DNA from: Labia minor
Lineage: Eukaryota > Arthropoda > Insecta > Dermaptera > Spongiphoridae
Assembly (NCBI GenBank): GCA_963082975.1
Contig: OY720345.1
Span: 3,981,001 to 4,045,000 of the forward strand
Direction: 5' to 3'
DNA: 64,000 nucleotides
The notes under the pieces were generated by a model. That model saw nothing but the letters and a program-made list of their open reading frames with translations, ran no database searches and was not told the origin of the DNA. Shown piece after piece: positions 48,635 to 63,200 of the stretch (its first letter is position 1; the number at the start of each line of letters is the position of its first letter). Position numbers and translations under genes: made by a program.

Positions 48635-51600
48635 ATGGATTTACTTCTAGGTAAATTGTATGATTGTAAATAAAATTGTAAATATAAAAATTTAAGTTGA
48701 ATAAAAGTTTCAGGAAATACAATCTATTTTGGGGCATTTTTTGTTATAATCGTATATTCTTGTCTTACACGAATCCATCAAAAATTTTTTTTAAATGTAA
48801 TAAATGAATATCCAAAACCTCCACTATCTACTGATGATTCCACAGATGAAGATCACAAAAGTTTACAAAAACCAGAGAAAGAAGTGAAAATTCTATGGAA
48901 AATGGGTATTTATTTATTAATATGGTATATAATACAGTGGTGTATTGGGAGGGGAACGCGGGGGAACGCGTTCCAAGTCTTTTTCATATCTCGACAACTC
49001 ACACTTAAATCTACTGTTAGAATTTCTTTTTTTTGTGTTCGTTAATATTTTGTATAGTAAGAATAAGAAAAAATAAAAACTTATATTGGAAAAAATTAGT
49101 TTGCTGAAAATAGGACTTTTTTTTTTGCTCCCACTATGCGTTCCCTTACTTTTTATTTTACCAATACATCACTGGGTATATATACCTACATTTTGCTTGA
49201 ATTATAATAATTTATGAATAAATTATTTAAATTATGTAAATATGAATAGTGAATTATGAATTTTATTTAAATCATTGGTAGATATATTTACATATTATAT
49301 ATAGAAATTAATTTTAAATTATTTAAAGGCAATATCCCCGGGAAAGGAAGTCATCAAATAATAAGAAAACGTAGATTACAAAATCGGGCTCCAAAATTAA
49401 AAAAAACCAGACAAGTTCTTGCTCTTTGCCAGTCTATTGAAGAGATGAAAAACTGTTCTGATTTATCTAAAATTGATCTTCTTCAAGAACTTATAAAATC
49501 ACGAGATAATAAATACCATGTCAAGGTATTCCTATTTAATATCATAGTGTTTTTGTTTTTTTTAGTATTCTTCCAATATATTTAATATAAGTAATATATA
49601 TATAGTACCGGGACCCCGAGCCTCGGCTCGGTACTTAAGTTAAAAAAAATGATTCATTATTATTGGGTTTGGCTGATAATATTAATACCTGCGATACCGA
49701 GCTGTCGCTCGACCCTTTAAAAAATATTAATATACAATTCTTTAATTATTTATTACAATTATTAAATGTTGCATCATTGCATCAATCTGATTAAAATGAA
49801 TTGAACTGGGGTCTTCAATAATACAAACAAACAATTTTAGCTAGCATAATAAGATTAATCTAAGTAATATCGTCTATTTCTATTCGACACTATTTTCAGT
49901 TATGAAATGAACAGTCAGTAGAGAGTAAAAAAATTGTAATTGAACACCGCCATTTTTTAAAATAATTAAATTATTTTATAGATTATAAAATAAAAATTAT
50001 TGTATTAACATTAAAAATATTGAAATAAAAAATAATAGTTTGATTTAATAAACTAAAATATTATAAACATTTTTAGTGGGAATTTCTCAGGGAGGTAGGG
50101 AGCCCAATTCATTTAACCATCCATGTTACATAAGTCAAAATAATGTCTTAACACTCCCTTTTTTAAAATTTAAAATAGAGGGAGAGAAAGAGTTTCAATT
50201 ATATTCGAATAGTCGATATATTCTATATATCAGTATTTTTTTTCTGAATTTAATACCAAGTTGATTTTCAAAATTTTCTATTCTTTATGCATTTGATTGA
50301 TTACATGTGTTAAAATTTAAACAAATTCAAATATTCTAATTTTTAAATTTATATATAATTTAATATTATTTTTTCGAGACTAATGGCAAATACCGGTGGC
50401 CCTAATCAGAGCAAGAGAAGACTCCTTAAGGTAGCGGCCCAGTCGATGATGTTATATGGATCGGAGATTTGGGCTTTACAACTATATTTTAAGTGAAAAA
50501 ATGATTTCTTGGTTATATAAAAATTAAAATATTATTCTTTATAACTTTATTATACAGAAAAGTAGGCGTGTTAATATAAAATATATACCTGGGACACCGA
50601 ACTATTACTCGACCCTTTAACCAATTTATACAATTTATTTTTATATACTTTAAAAATTTTACAATTTTTTAATTATTTATTATAATTGTTAAATGGGATT
50701 TCTAAAAATGACCCATTAAAAATTTGTTTCCTAAAATGTTTCAAATTAATTAAAATAAATTGTATAAATGTTCATTTATAAAATCTATATATCTGTGTGT
50801 CTGTTTTTCGATTTTTTAAATTTTGATTTTGGATTCGATTAGAACTTAAATTGTGTAATAGTAAAGTGGTCTTGGTTTTTTAAAATTCGTTTGGGAACAT
50901 GGTCAAATCGGCAGTCAAAGTTGAAAATTCCCCATATATTATAACTACTGTAATTAGTATTATTATAATGTAAAATTATAAAGAAAAAATGTTTAGACAT
51001 TATTATAGACATTTTCATTCTGTAAATTAAATAATTTTATTTCATTTAAATAAATATCTATTTTTAAATATTTTTTTCTCTCTACATTATTTATCTAATT
51101 ATCACAATATATTAAGATCATACCGGGTCCCCGAGCCTCTCGGCTCGGTAATTAAGTTAAAAAAAAATAATTCATTATTATATTGGGTTTGGCTGGTAAT
51201 ATTAATACTTGAGACACCGAGCTGATATACAATTCTTTAATTATTTATTACAATTATTAAATGTTGCATCATTGAATCAATCTGATTAAAATGAATGGAA
51301 CTTGGGGTCCTCAATAATACATAAATATGTATTATTAGGTATGTTTCTAAGTGCATGAATATTTTTTTTTATTGGAAGAATGATAAATATATATCGTAAT
51401 TTATAATTATAAAATATTATTAAAATATATATTTTTAATTTTATTTCGAAATTAAATAAAAAATTTTAAAATATTTTAAATATAAAAAAAATATTAATAC
51501 AATATCTTTTAAAAAAAGGCGGGAGTCAAATTTCAATATGAATGTCATTTGTCCATATATAAATTAATAATAAATAATATTAATAAATATTAAATTTAAT

Positions 51601-54259
51601 AAAAGAACAATGAATAAATAAATAAAAAATAGTAATTTATTAAAAAATAATAGATTAAAAAAAAAAAAATTATTTTCCGCCGGTTTTGATCCTGCGAAGT
51701 TGACTCGTCAAAACAGTCCCTCTACCCAATAGACTCATATATTTAGTTAATGAAAATGACATTTTTTACTCTCTTAGCAAGACGTATATGTTTTGTTGTT
51801 TTTGTTTTTGTTTTTTTTTGAGAGAGATTAATAAATATATATATATATATATTTTATTAAAAATAAATATTTTTAATTTTATTTCGAAATTAAATAATAA
51901 ATTTTAAAATATTTTAAATAAAAAAAAATATTAATATTATTTCAGTTAAAAAATAAAAATGGATGTCATGTGACGTTTTCCATATATAATTTTAAATTAA
52001 GAAATAAATAATGAAAATGTATTTTTCAAGAGATGTGATCAATAAAACTCAATTTTTCTTTATAAATACTATATCTAGTGTGAATTTGAAAAAAATCGTT
52101 AGAGCGGTTTTTGAGAACCAATGGCTATATATAGATATATATATATATATATACACAATTTTAGCTAGCATAATAAGATAAGATATAGATATATAAGACG
52201 TAAGACGTCATTGGGTGAGAGGCTAGCCTCGCTGTCTCACATTCACATGGTCCAGGGTTCAAGTCCCCGGGCCTGGCAAGGGAATATCTCTAGCTGGGGT
52301 CTATGGGACGGAGTCAACCCAGCCTCCGGGAACAACATTGGGGTATAGCTACTTAATAAAATAGTAGCGCCTCCGATCAAGAAAATCAAGGTAAAGGTGG
52401 AGAGGACCCGTTCTACTGATCATAGGACACCTCATTGATATAACCGACTTGATAGGCGTAACATATATATATATTAATAAAAACATTACTATTATTCTCT
52501 GCCTGTTAATATTTTGGGAATATTTTGAGTAAAACTACACATCTTTTAAAAACATCGGATCCTTATTTATCATTATTATTCAATTAATACTAATTGAAGT
52601 TACTTCGAAGACAGAATCGATGATATTCTTAATTAATGACAAACATCATTAAGAAAGAGCAGCAGTGTTGTTTCCTTGCCAATTTTTCTAGTGGTTTTAA
52701 TTTTTTTGAAGGACAAATTTTATCATTAGATCATTTTTTTTTTATAATATAATTCAATAAAAATAATTTTATTATATATTACTATAAGTAATTATCTAAA
52801 ATAAAAAGTTTTATATTATAATCTAATTTGTAATTTTATATCTTTTAATATATTTTATATTTTATTTAATTAATATTATTAAATGTATTATTCTTTGTAT
52901 AAATACTCGTAATATTGACTTTTATTGAAATTTTCTTAAGAGGTCTAATATTCTAGAAATCTAGTACATAGAATATTTTTATTAAAACTAAATATTCAGA
53001 ATGCCCTTTCTTTACAACTTTCGAAGACTCGAATCGAATATCTTTGTATATCTTGTAAATAGCATCATTTACAAAGTGTTATATAAACTAAATGAAAAAA
53101 ATATATTATCTACTTTTAATTCAATTTATATATATTAATATTTAAAAATTATCTAAATATATATTTTCATATTAAATTTGATTAACATTATTATATAGTT
53201 GAATTATCTATATATTTAATATAATCTTAATAGATGTTCATATTTATAAACTATCAGGCTGCAGAAAAAAATCAGTTTTTTTTTACATTTTTCCCTCAAT
53301 CTTTCTAATTTTAAAATTATAAGTATATTTAATTTACATTTTATTGATTATTTATATTAAAATATAAAAATATTTTAAAATAATATAGTTTTTTTTTCAA
53401 TTAATATTTTTGAATAAATTTTTGACCAAAATCCACCGAGATATTATTCTCTTAATATTAAAAGATATGCATTCCCCCACCCACGTAATTGATATGTGTA
53501 ACGGGAATCTTTTTTGAACTTGATCTACCAAATGCTAAAAAATTAATTTCTAGGTTGATTTTTTTGATTAAATATTGATAAAATTTTTAAGGATATAAAT
53601 AAGGATCTTATATATTTAATTTCTTAGTAATCGACTCAACAAATTTTGAGTCTAAAGCCGTGTTTCCTTACGTGCTGCCCACGACCCCCCCCCCCCACTG
53701 GGGGTCAATTTGATTGTAAAATTCGAAAATGGTCTTGACAGGAGTTTAACCCTTTTGCTCTGGACTATGTAAATAAGTGCTTTAAATGATTTATTGGTAA
53801 AAAGAAGAAATTGTCTGCATATAACAAATTGAAACCTAACATAAAATCTCTGTGCACCAAGCATCATCATTCGCATCATTACTAAATTAAAATATTAAAA
53901 TAAAAAAAATCTTTATTAAATTTTTTCGAATTTTAATTTTAGTTTTTCATTATATGTTTTGGAAATTTACTTCGTGTGTTTGGTTAACAATTTCCTAGTG
54001 ATTCTTCCTAAAACCTATCATTTAAGTTTCTTAATTGAACAATTTAATTTTTTAATATTAAAAATTATGTATATGTTACATAGGGGGGGGCATAAGTATT
54101 TTAGAAGGGCTTAGGTGGAGCATAACATAAAAAAGAGATTGGGAAACAGTGGTCTAAAGGGTCTGAATTTCCCGGACATACAAAAATGTAAAAAATTCTA
54201 ATTCAAGTCATATTTGGATACTCCAGGCCTTAAAACGTAAAAATATGTAAAACTTTGTA

Positions 54260-54291
<32 letters not shown>

Positions 54292-57200
54292 TATATTCCT
54301 CGATTATTAACTTAAGGTTAGGGAAATAAAACAAACATGAAATTCATTTGATCTTTTAGCGAGTTTATCAAAAAATAGAATCAAAGCAAATAAATAATAC
54401 ATAAAAACTATTTATCATACAAAGAGAAGTTTAACGATACTAAGATTTTTATGATTTTTATTATTTATTTATTCTTTGAGAATGGAGAAACAAGTGGATT
54501 CCTTTATAAATTGAAGGGTATATAACATAATAATACAAATAATATATGAAACTCTTGCGGACCTATTTATATTGCTTACCTATAAAATATTTAATTTTAA
54601 TTTTTTTTTTTAGTTTGTTTATTCTTTGGATTAAAGTCAAATGAATTTAAGACACAAAATAAAAGTCTATTCATGAACATTTATTTATTCAAAAAGTTAT
54701 CTTTATATCTACCTTTAAATATGTAGCGATTTGGGAAGGGATTGGATCGTTGTCTAGTGGTATATTATCTCGATAGAGCAACAACACTTCTTGTTTGGGG
54801 TTTTCTATAAAATGGTTTATTTACAATAAATATACACATAGGCAAATCCACACACTCTCTCAACATCATAGCCAAGCAATCGAACAATCAAGCATCTAAC
54901 TAGCATCCAAAACGAATCCCCAACCAATAGAATCCCTTGCGGTAGTTCGCGTTCCAATTTATATATTAATCCCTCCCCTATTTGGTTGTAGGGAGAAGAG
55001 GGTGGGATTCAGGCATCCCGTATCCCTACAGGAAGGGCCACGGTTGAATTTACAACCAGGGACAAGGAAGTGAAGTGAGGAGGTTGAACACCCTTGTCGC
55101 CAACATCCCTTGACCTCAATTTCACACAACTCCCACATATATATATATGCCTGTGACTCGAAAGTTCTTGGCCGCAGCAACCACATTTCTCCAATTATCC
55201 CTATCCTAAGCTACACCCATCCAACAATCTATTTTTTCCCATCTCTCTTATATCCCTACCTACATTGCCACCCACCTCGCCATTGTTTCATCTACCATTC
55301 TAGCCACGTTATCTTTATATTTTGTTTTAATTTTAATTATACCTAAGATATGCTTAATTATTTTAACTTAATCTCATACATAAATTATATGGTTAGAAGA
55401 ATTATGTAATAAAATTATTTGTTTATTACTTTTTAAATAATAATCTTTTAAAAAAATACAAAAACAGAATTAGTATATTTTGTTATTATATTATGATATT
55501 GAAACACAAAAATTTGAGATAATAATATTTAATTAAATTTGACATCTGGCAAAATACAAGCATAAAATGACATCCAATGATGACGAGATGAAAATAATGA
55601 TGATGGTACCTGCTTTATTTAAAAATAACATTCCTAATTAGTTTGTACTGAAATAATTTTTCCCCTTTCATTCATGTTTTGTTTTGGTTTTGTTTTAAAT
55701 AGAGGTTTTTTATTAAAAACCTATCCATTTATTGATATTTCACTTTATTGTCAAGCAAGTAAAAAATACAGGATTAGTAATAGAAATTAGAGTTCGAAAA
55801 ATGATCAGATTATTAAGTTAATTCCTTCAAAAAAAATCTTTCCGTTAATTATACTATACTATATAAAACAATAAAATATATTAAAAATCACGATAGGTAA
55901 ACTATATTATAATAATTTAATCCTGTTTTTTTTCATTGTAAAGTATAATAAAAAAATTTAAAAAATAGTCAATTATAAAAATATTAATTGAATAAGCGCG
56001 CGTTAAACTTAATTTTTAATTTAATTTAACATTAATTAAATAGTAAAAGGCGCCATTGGGTGTGCGGGTAGCGAACCTGCCTCACATTCACATGGTCCCG
56101 GATTCAAGTCCAGGGCCTGGCAAGGGAATTTCCCTAGCTGGGGTCTTTGGGACGGAGTCAACCCAGCCTCCGGGAACAACACTGGGGAAAAGCTACTTGA
56201 TAGGGCCTCCGATCAAGAAAATCAAGGTAAAGGTTGAGAGGACCCCTTCTACTGATCATAGGACACCTCATTGATATAACCGGCATGATTGAGGTTGTCC
56301 TTGCGTAGGACGTACAAAGTCAGTTGTTGTTTTTTTTAATTAAATAGTTAATCTAGTTTTAACCTCCTCTCCCTCCACCACAAAGACTTCGACTGAGTCG
56401 AGTCTTTCATATATTTTACCATTTTAACTGATTCTTTATGCTTATTTTGCTATTCTGTAATAAAACATGAATTATTGTTCTCGGTGTTGGATCTTTAAAT
56501 CACAATATCGATTGAATTCATTTTTTTTTTTTAAATTCAGATAGGATATCATATATTCAGACAATAGATTTCTATGTTAAAATCATTATTGTTGTAGTTA
56601 AACAATTCAAAAGACTCGACATTGGACCGACAGCGATTGTCTCCTTCGTTACGTTTCCGAGCGGACGTGGAAGCGCGACTTTTGCATTTGGAGGGTCGTC
56701 TTGATGTCCAAACTAAAACGATGCATGACTGGGCACAAAGGCTACTAACGGCTGAGGATTGTTTACAACAAATATTAGCACAGGTATGCAATGTTTTTTT
56801 TTTATTATTTTTTTAATAATAAAATAAATCGTTAAATTAAATAAAATGATCATTTATATTGTCTCAACGTTTTTTTTTCCATTTCAACGTATTTATAAAA
56901 TTAAGAGGAGAATGAAAGGAAAATCTTTGAGATTATCTGTAATAAAATAGTTAAATAAATTTGGAATTTATTTGATGTCATGTCATATAAACAACTTAAA
57001 TATTTATAACTATTGATTTTATTTATACATAATGTTAGAAATTAACATTTATAATAAAGATTGAACAATATCTGTAACCAGCTCCTAATTCGATCAATCC
57101 TTGTATATATTGTGTAACATTTTCTTTCATGATGGAAGCGATTACAATATTGGAGAGAAAGTGTATTTCATATGATGCTTAGGCAAATACCGCTCCAACA

Positions 57201-60200
57201 AATCGGACTATCTCCATTACATTAGCAATAATAATGATAAAATATATCAAGAATATTGATAACATTATTAAACCAATTAGGAAACACTACCTTCATATAT
57301 CTAATACTATTTACATATATTGCACAATTTTCCAGTATGATTAATATTTTGGAAAAACATGAATTACAGGCATCATACCTCTGGAAGAATTTATATATCT
57401 GAGCCTAAGACAAAACAACAATCTATAAATTAGGGGTCTTCTTTAAATGAAAAAGTCATTTGGAGAATATTGAATAGCAGATTTGTCCCAAATAGAGATA
57501 AAATTGACAGAAACCAAATATATATACAATAATATTGGTGGTTAGCAGATAGCGTGTCAAAATAAATAAATAATTGGTAATTATTTACAAAACGGGAATC
57601 TCCAGGGATTTGGATGAAACTTTACCTGTGGATTCATTAAAAGTTTTCTTATAAAAAAGCTTTCCAGTCTCTACTTTACTAGATAAAAATTATTAAAATT
57701 TGCATATAAAACCATTTACATTCTATTTAGCTACCATTTTTTATTCATTTGACCAGCAAAGGGCTCCATTAATTTTCTGGGGTTTTTTTCGTTCGCTTTG
57801 GATATATGAAAATTAAAAAAATAATTTTTCTAGATTCAAACCGAACTGAAAAGAACCGAAAATTAGTGAATAAGTGATTAATTCTTGAGACCAAAAACAA
57901 TTATTTATATGGCTGTTAAACTGAACGTTAATGGGCTAATTATATGCAAATTTTAATAATATTTATCTCGTTAAATAGAAGAGACCGGAAAAACTTTTAT
58001 AAGAAAAGTTTCTTTGGATCTAAACAAGGAATCCACAGGAAAAGTTTCATTCAAATCCCTGAAGATTCCCATTTTGTAAATAATTACCAAATAATTTTAT
58101 GTAAAATATTTAGAACCCATTTCACCTCCCTTCCACTTGAAAACAATTCCAGAAATTACACACCCCTAAATACTCTAGGTTTTTTTTTATCTTATCACTT
58201 TTTCCTATAAAATATGATTATTAATAACTTTCTTATTCTTATTTGCGTTTGGACCATCTAGGATCACGCAAAGCACCCATATACAAGGGTATTGATGTTA
58301 ACTGTGCCCATATATGAATGTTAGGTATCATTCTCATCACAAACCATTGTTGCTTGAATAGGGTATTGATGTTAAGTGGGCCCATATATAATTGTTTTTT
58401 AGGTGTTAACTTTATTCTTCTTTTTGTCTGCTCGTGAAGATTCGGATCCTCCAGGTGGCGGGTGGATTGGTACCACCTGGAGTTATTCTCATCACGATCC
58501 ATTGTTGGTTATGGATGCTTGTTTTTGAAGTAGTCCTGCTGGTGCAGAGTTGTATAGAACCAGGGCTTGTCAGTTCCTGGAGCCGGAGGCAGCTGGTGTT
58601 AAATTGAATTTATTAGAAAAATCCGTTCTTGGTTAGAATCGAACTCCGGCTTCTTGTGTAGAAGGTTGCCACGCTTCACACTCAGCCAAGCCACCTATTA
58701 ATAACTTTACTATAAGTATTTATAATTTTTGTAATATATTACCCAAATAAATATAATTACGGCCTTGAAGCGAGCCACCCTCAGTCATATATATTATATA
58801 TTGTAATCTCTGTTTATTTCTTATGGAGAAACAAAATCTAATAAAATAAAATTTTTAAACAAACTGCATAAAAGCATTTGTCTTCGCAATATATTTTAAA
58901 TTGTAAATCTGATCAATAATAAATAAAATATATTATCATTTTTGTAAATTAAATTAATTAAATTTGTTTATTTTTAGTTTAATATTTATATTAAATAAAA
59001 TGTATATTTAAATGATATGATTTTTAAAAATTAATTTATGAAGTATTCTACTAATAATCAAACTTGTTATTGACTAGATTAGTTTAGGAAACTTAATTAT
59101 AAATATTATTTTTAACTTGATAATTATAATAGCTATAATCTTAAAAAGAATAAAAAAAGAAAGGAGTAAATTAATATCAATGTGTAAATTTTATATTATA
59201 TTTTCACGATACAGACAACCGTATAAGTTTATTTATATAAATTCGTTCTCATTATTTTCATTTGAATAATTATATTTTAAATATGTTATTATATTAAAAT
59301 TTTCATTTTTCATTTAATACTTATTACAAATCATGTATTTTATATAATTTTTAGATCCGAATGATAGAGCTTTCTATACAAGGACGTAGTATGGATATCC
59401 TCCCATTATTCCCTTTAGAAAATCATCCAAATATATATTCTAATGAAATTTTTCAACAATCTTCAAACTCAAGTACACTTTCAGAAAGAATACTTAGTAA
59501 AAATAATTTAATAAATGAATTTAGTAAAGTATTGGAACAAGTGAAAAAAGAGGTAATTAAAATAATTAATCTTTATTTTATTATAAATACACGTATAACT
59601 AAAAAAAATGCTTTGAAAGTTTAATAAAGGGTATTCATTCTCCCATCCCTTATTATAACATTAAGGAAAATATTTCAGAGTGATTTTTTTAATTCTAAGA
59701 TAAAATATTAATTCAAGAGAATATTTTGAATTTAAATCTATAAACAATTTTAATGAAAATGAGAAGAATAAATATCATTAAAAATATGAGTATATCTATC
59801 TTATCTTATTAAACTAGTAAAAATTATATATATATATATATAAATATTTGTAGTATAGATATTTGTATGTATATATATACCTTTGTTTATTTTTAAAATT
59901 TGAAATAATAAACCGCTCTAAGGATTTTTTTGAAATTCACACCATAGATAATATTTATAAAGATAAATCGATCTGTATTGGTTTTAGCCTCCCGAAAAAT
60001 CATCTTCATTCGTTTTTTCTTAATTTAAATTTATATGACGTCACTAACTACGTCATCCATATTTTCCTCTTGTCATTCTTTTTTGATTGATATTGTATTA
60101 ATATTTTTTTTATATTTAAAATATTTTAAAAATTTTTATTTAATTTCGAAATAAAATTGAAAAATATTTATTTTTATAATATTTTAGAATCAAATTACGA

Positions 60201-63200
60201 AATATATTTATTAATCTCTGATCAAAAAAAATCTAAAATTTATTTTATTTTTCTTGAAAACATTGTAAGATAAATTATATTTCTATTTCTCTATCTTGAA
60301 AACATATCTTATTATACTAATTATTTATGATATTTTAAAAACAATTTCCTTTCTTTAATTAATATTCATTTAAAATGATAATTAAAGAATATCTTATTCA
60401 AAATAAATTATTGAATAAATATGATCTAATAATATTAAAAAGAAATAGAAAAGCATAAATAAATAATTTTTTAATTCCTGTTCTCTTAAAATATTTGAAA
60501 TTTTTTCATTTATTTTTTTAATTATTAGTTAATATTTATTTTATTAATTAGTTATTATACTTTTTAATTAGTTAATTTTAATATTTATTAATGTTATTTA
60601 TTATTATTGAGGACCCCAAGTTCCATTCATTTTAATCAGATTGATGCAATGATGTAACATTTAATAATTGTAATAAATAATTAAAGAATTGTAATATATT
60701 TTAAAGGGTCGAACGATAGCTCGGTGTTCCAGGTACTTTATATTTATACTTGGTGGTCAAATAGAAATCCAAAAGTAAATAAGCGGGAGTGTCCTCCCCT
60801 AGACTTTCCCGCATATAAATAGGTATAAAGAGTTGTGAATTAATATTTAGAATGTGTAAACTTGGTACCTAAAAATATCCATAGGTGAAATTTGGTGTGA
60901 AAACAATACCTCCCTTACTATCGTCGGTCGGTAAAAAAGAAACGCTACTTGTATAGGTAAAATGTCACTTCCGGTAGTCAGATCATGATGAAATTTGGTA
61001 TCTGAATTTTTTTCATATTTTTAAATCTATATACAAAATATGAAGCAAATATCTCGAAGCAAACTGGTACTTTACTTGAAAGGTAAACGCAACCAGTGTA
61101 GGTAAAGTACCACTTCCGGTTAACCGATTTTGACGAAATTTTGATAGAAATCTACAAACTGTGAATAATATCGGTGTACCAAATTTCAACGTCCTAGCTT
61201 GATTAGTTTTTGAGTAAATTTGCTTACAGACATTACATACATACATACATACATACATACACACAGACATAATTCGAAAAATGGTATTTTCCGACTCAGG
61301 GAGGTCTAAAACGTCAAGATCTATCGAAATCTCGAAGTCGAAATTTTTGACGATTCCAATACTTCCCTTATACGAAGTATGCGGGAAAGTAAAAACACTC
61401 CCAAGGTTGGGCCAATCTAAAATTTTAGTGAAATATTAAAAAAATAAAATAAAAAAAAAGAAATCATTAAATATAAAAACATGAGAGTAGGTTTGAGAAA
61501 TCGCGTCCACATCTGTCAATAAAGTATTCCTAAGAATAGTTGAAGTGATTATTTGGATTTAGGCTATAGATAGCGTCAATGCTTTTAGCAGTAGCACTGT
61601 CATAGATACTGATTCATGAATAAACAAAGTTGAAATGTGAATGAGGCCACCTGCTTGTTCTTTGGGCCAAAAGACTGATTTTTTGTTCATCAGAAGATAA
61701 CATTTCATTGATCATGATCAGATTTTTTGAAAAGAATTGATTTTATTCAACTTCAATTCAACTTAAAAAAAAATGCATTTCAAAACGAAAATAATACGAT
61801 TTAATAATAATTTATTAAATTAAATTTAACATATCATTTATTATAAATTATTTTCAATTTCATTATATTGATGCATTGGAAACATTTCGTAGAAAAATCC
61901 TTGTAAAATTTGTTTGATGATGAAAGAAAACAATCTATTATTGTATTATACATAGATTGAATATTTTAAAATACCAATTATATGTGTTTCATTGTGTTAA
62001 TTTCTAAGTATGGATCTTATCTGAAATATTTATATGTAAAGGAATAAGAAAAAGTAAAGTATATATTTAGGATAGAGGACGGTTAAATAAATCATTTTCG
62101 ATTTATTAATATTTATTTTGATGTGGTTCATTACGTTCAATCAATCGGTAGGTAATTAAAACAAATTAAAGCAAATTTTATTTTTCAGAATAGGACAAAT
62201 ATTCTTATTCGAATAAAATTATTATTTTGGAAAAATATTTTATTTTATATTATTAAAAAAACCTTTGAATTTTGCAAGGACAACGCCTATCAAGCCGGTT
62301 ATATCAATGAGGTGTCGTATGATGAGTAGAACTTGTCCTCTCCACCTTTACCTTGATTTTCTTAATCTGAGGCGCTACTTTTTATCAAGTAGCTATTCCC
62401 CAATGTTGTTCCCGGAGGCTGGGTTGACTCCGTCCCCAGCTAGGGAAATTCCCTTCGCAAGCCCGTGACTTGAACCCGGGACCATGTGAATGTGAGGCAG
62501 GTCGCTACCCACATACCCAATGGCGCCTTTTTAATATTATAATATTTATTATTATTTTGTTTGAAATCATAATTTTAGATTGATGAAAATGATTATATGG
62601 CAGATAGATAGCTGATACGATAATGACTTAAAAAAAATAAAAGAATTCTCTTAGAAATTACCATACAATAATTTTTTTAATGAAATTTAGTTTGAAATAT
62701 CATTTTCTATTTATTAATTATTGTATTAAAAGAAATAATATTAGAAATAAAAAAGTATAATGCTTATTATATTTTGATAAAAAAAAAGTATAAGTTTAGT
62801 ATAAAATATGAATTAGTCTAATAATATATGTATAAGGGAATTTTGTAAATAAAACCATATATTGATATTTGTTATTGTAAATTTATTAAAAAAAAAAATA
62901 CAAAAAATACACAACGTTTCGATTGCTAGTCGCACTCGACATTCGGACAGTGCAGTCGTTTGATAACGATTGCAGAAGTAGCAATCGAAACGTTGTGTAT
63001 TTTTTTTATTTTTTTTTTTAATAAATTTTTAATAACAAATATCAATATGTATATCTCTCTTAGTAGTTAACACAATCCATTATCTTCTTTTTTTAAAGTT
63101 AATATGTAGTTATATACATATTTCTTAATAAAAACAGACAAGTTAATTAATTATATATGATATTTATATTCAAAAATGATTAATGATTAAATAATATGAC

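Noticed and set aside
53652-53879. Minus-strand frame as a hAT transposase remnant
   Set aside because: It lies in the hAT-like element but shows no transposase or dimerisation motif.
57060-57540. Decayed coding sequence
   Set aside because: The region is more complex than its surroundings, but every frame is interrupted and no motif could be recognised.
59361-59624. Exon 5 of the unrecognised gene read through into the intron as the true C-terminus
   Set aside because: A good donor follows GAG at 59552, and the next in-phase exon leads to a stop and poly(A) signal. Read-through remains possible as a minor form.
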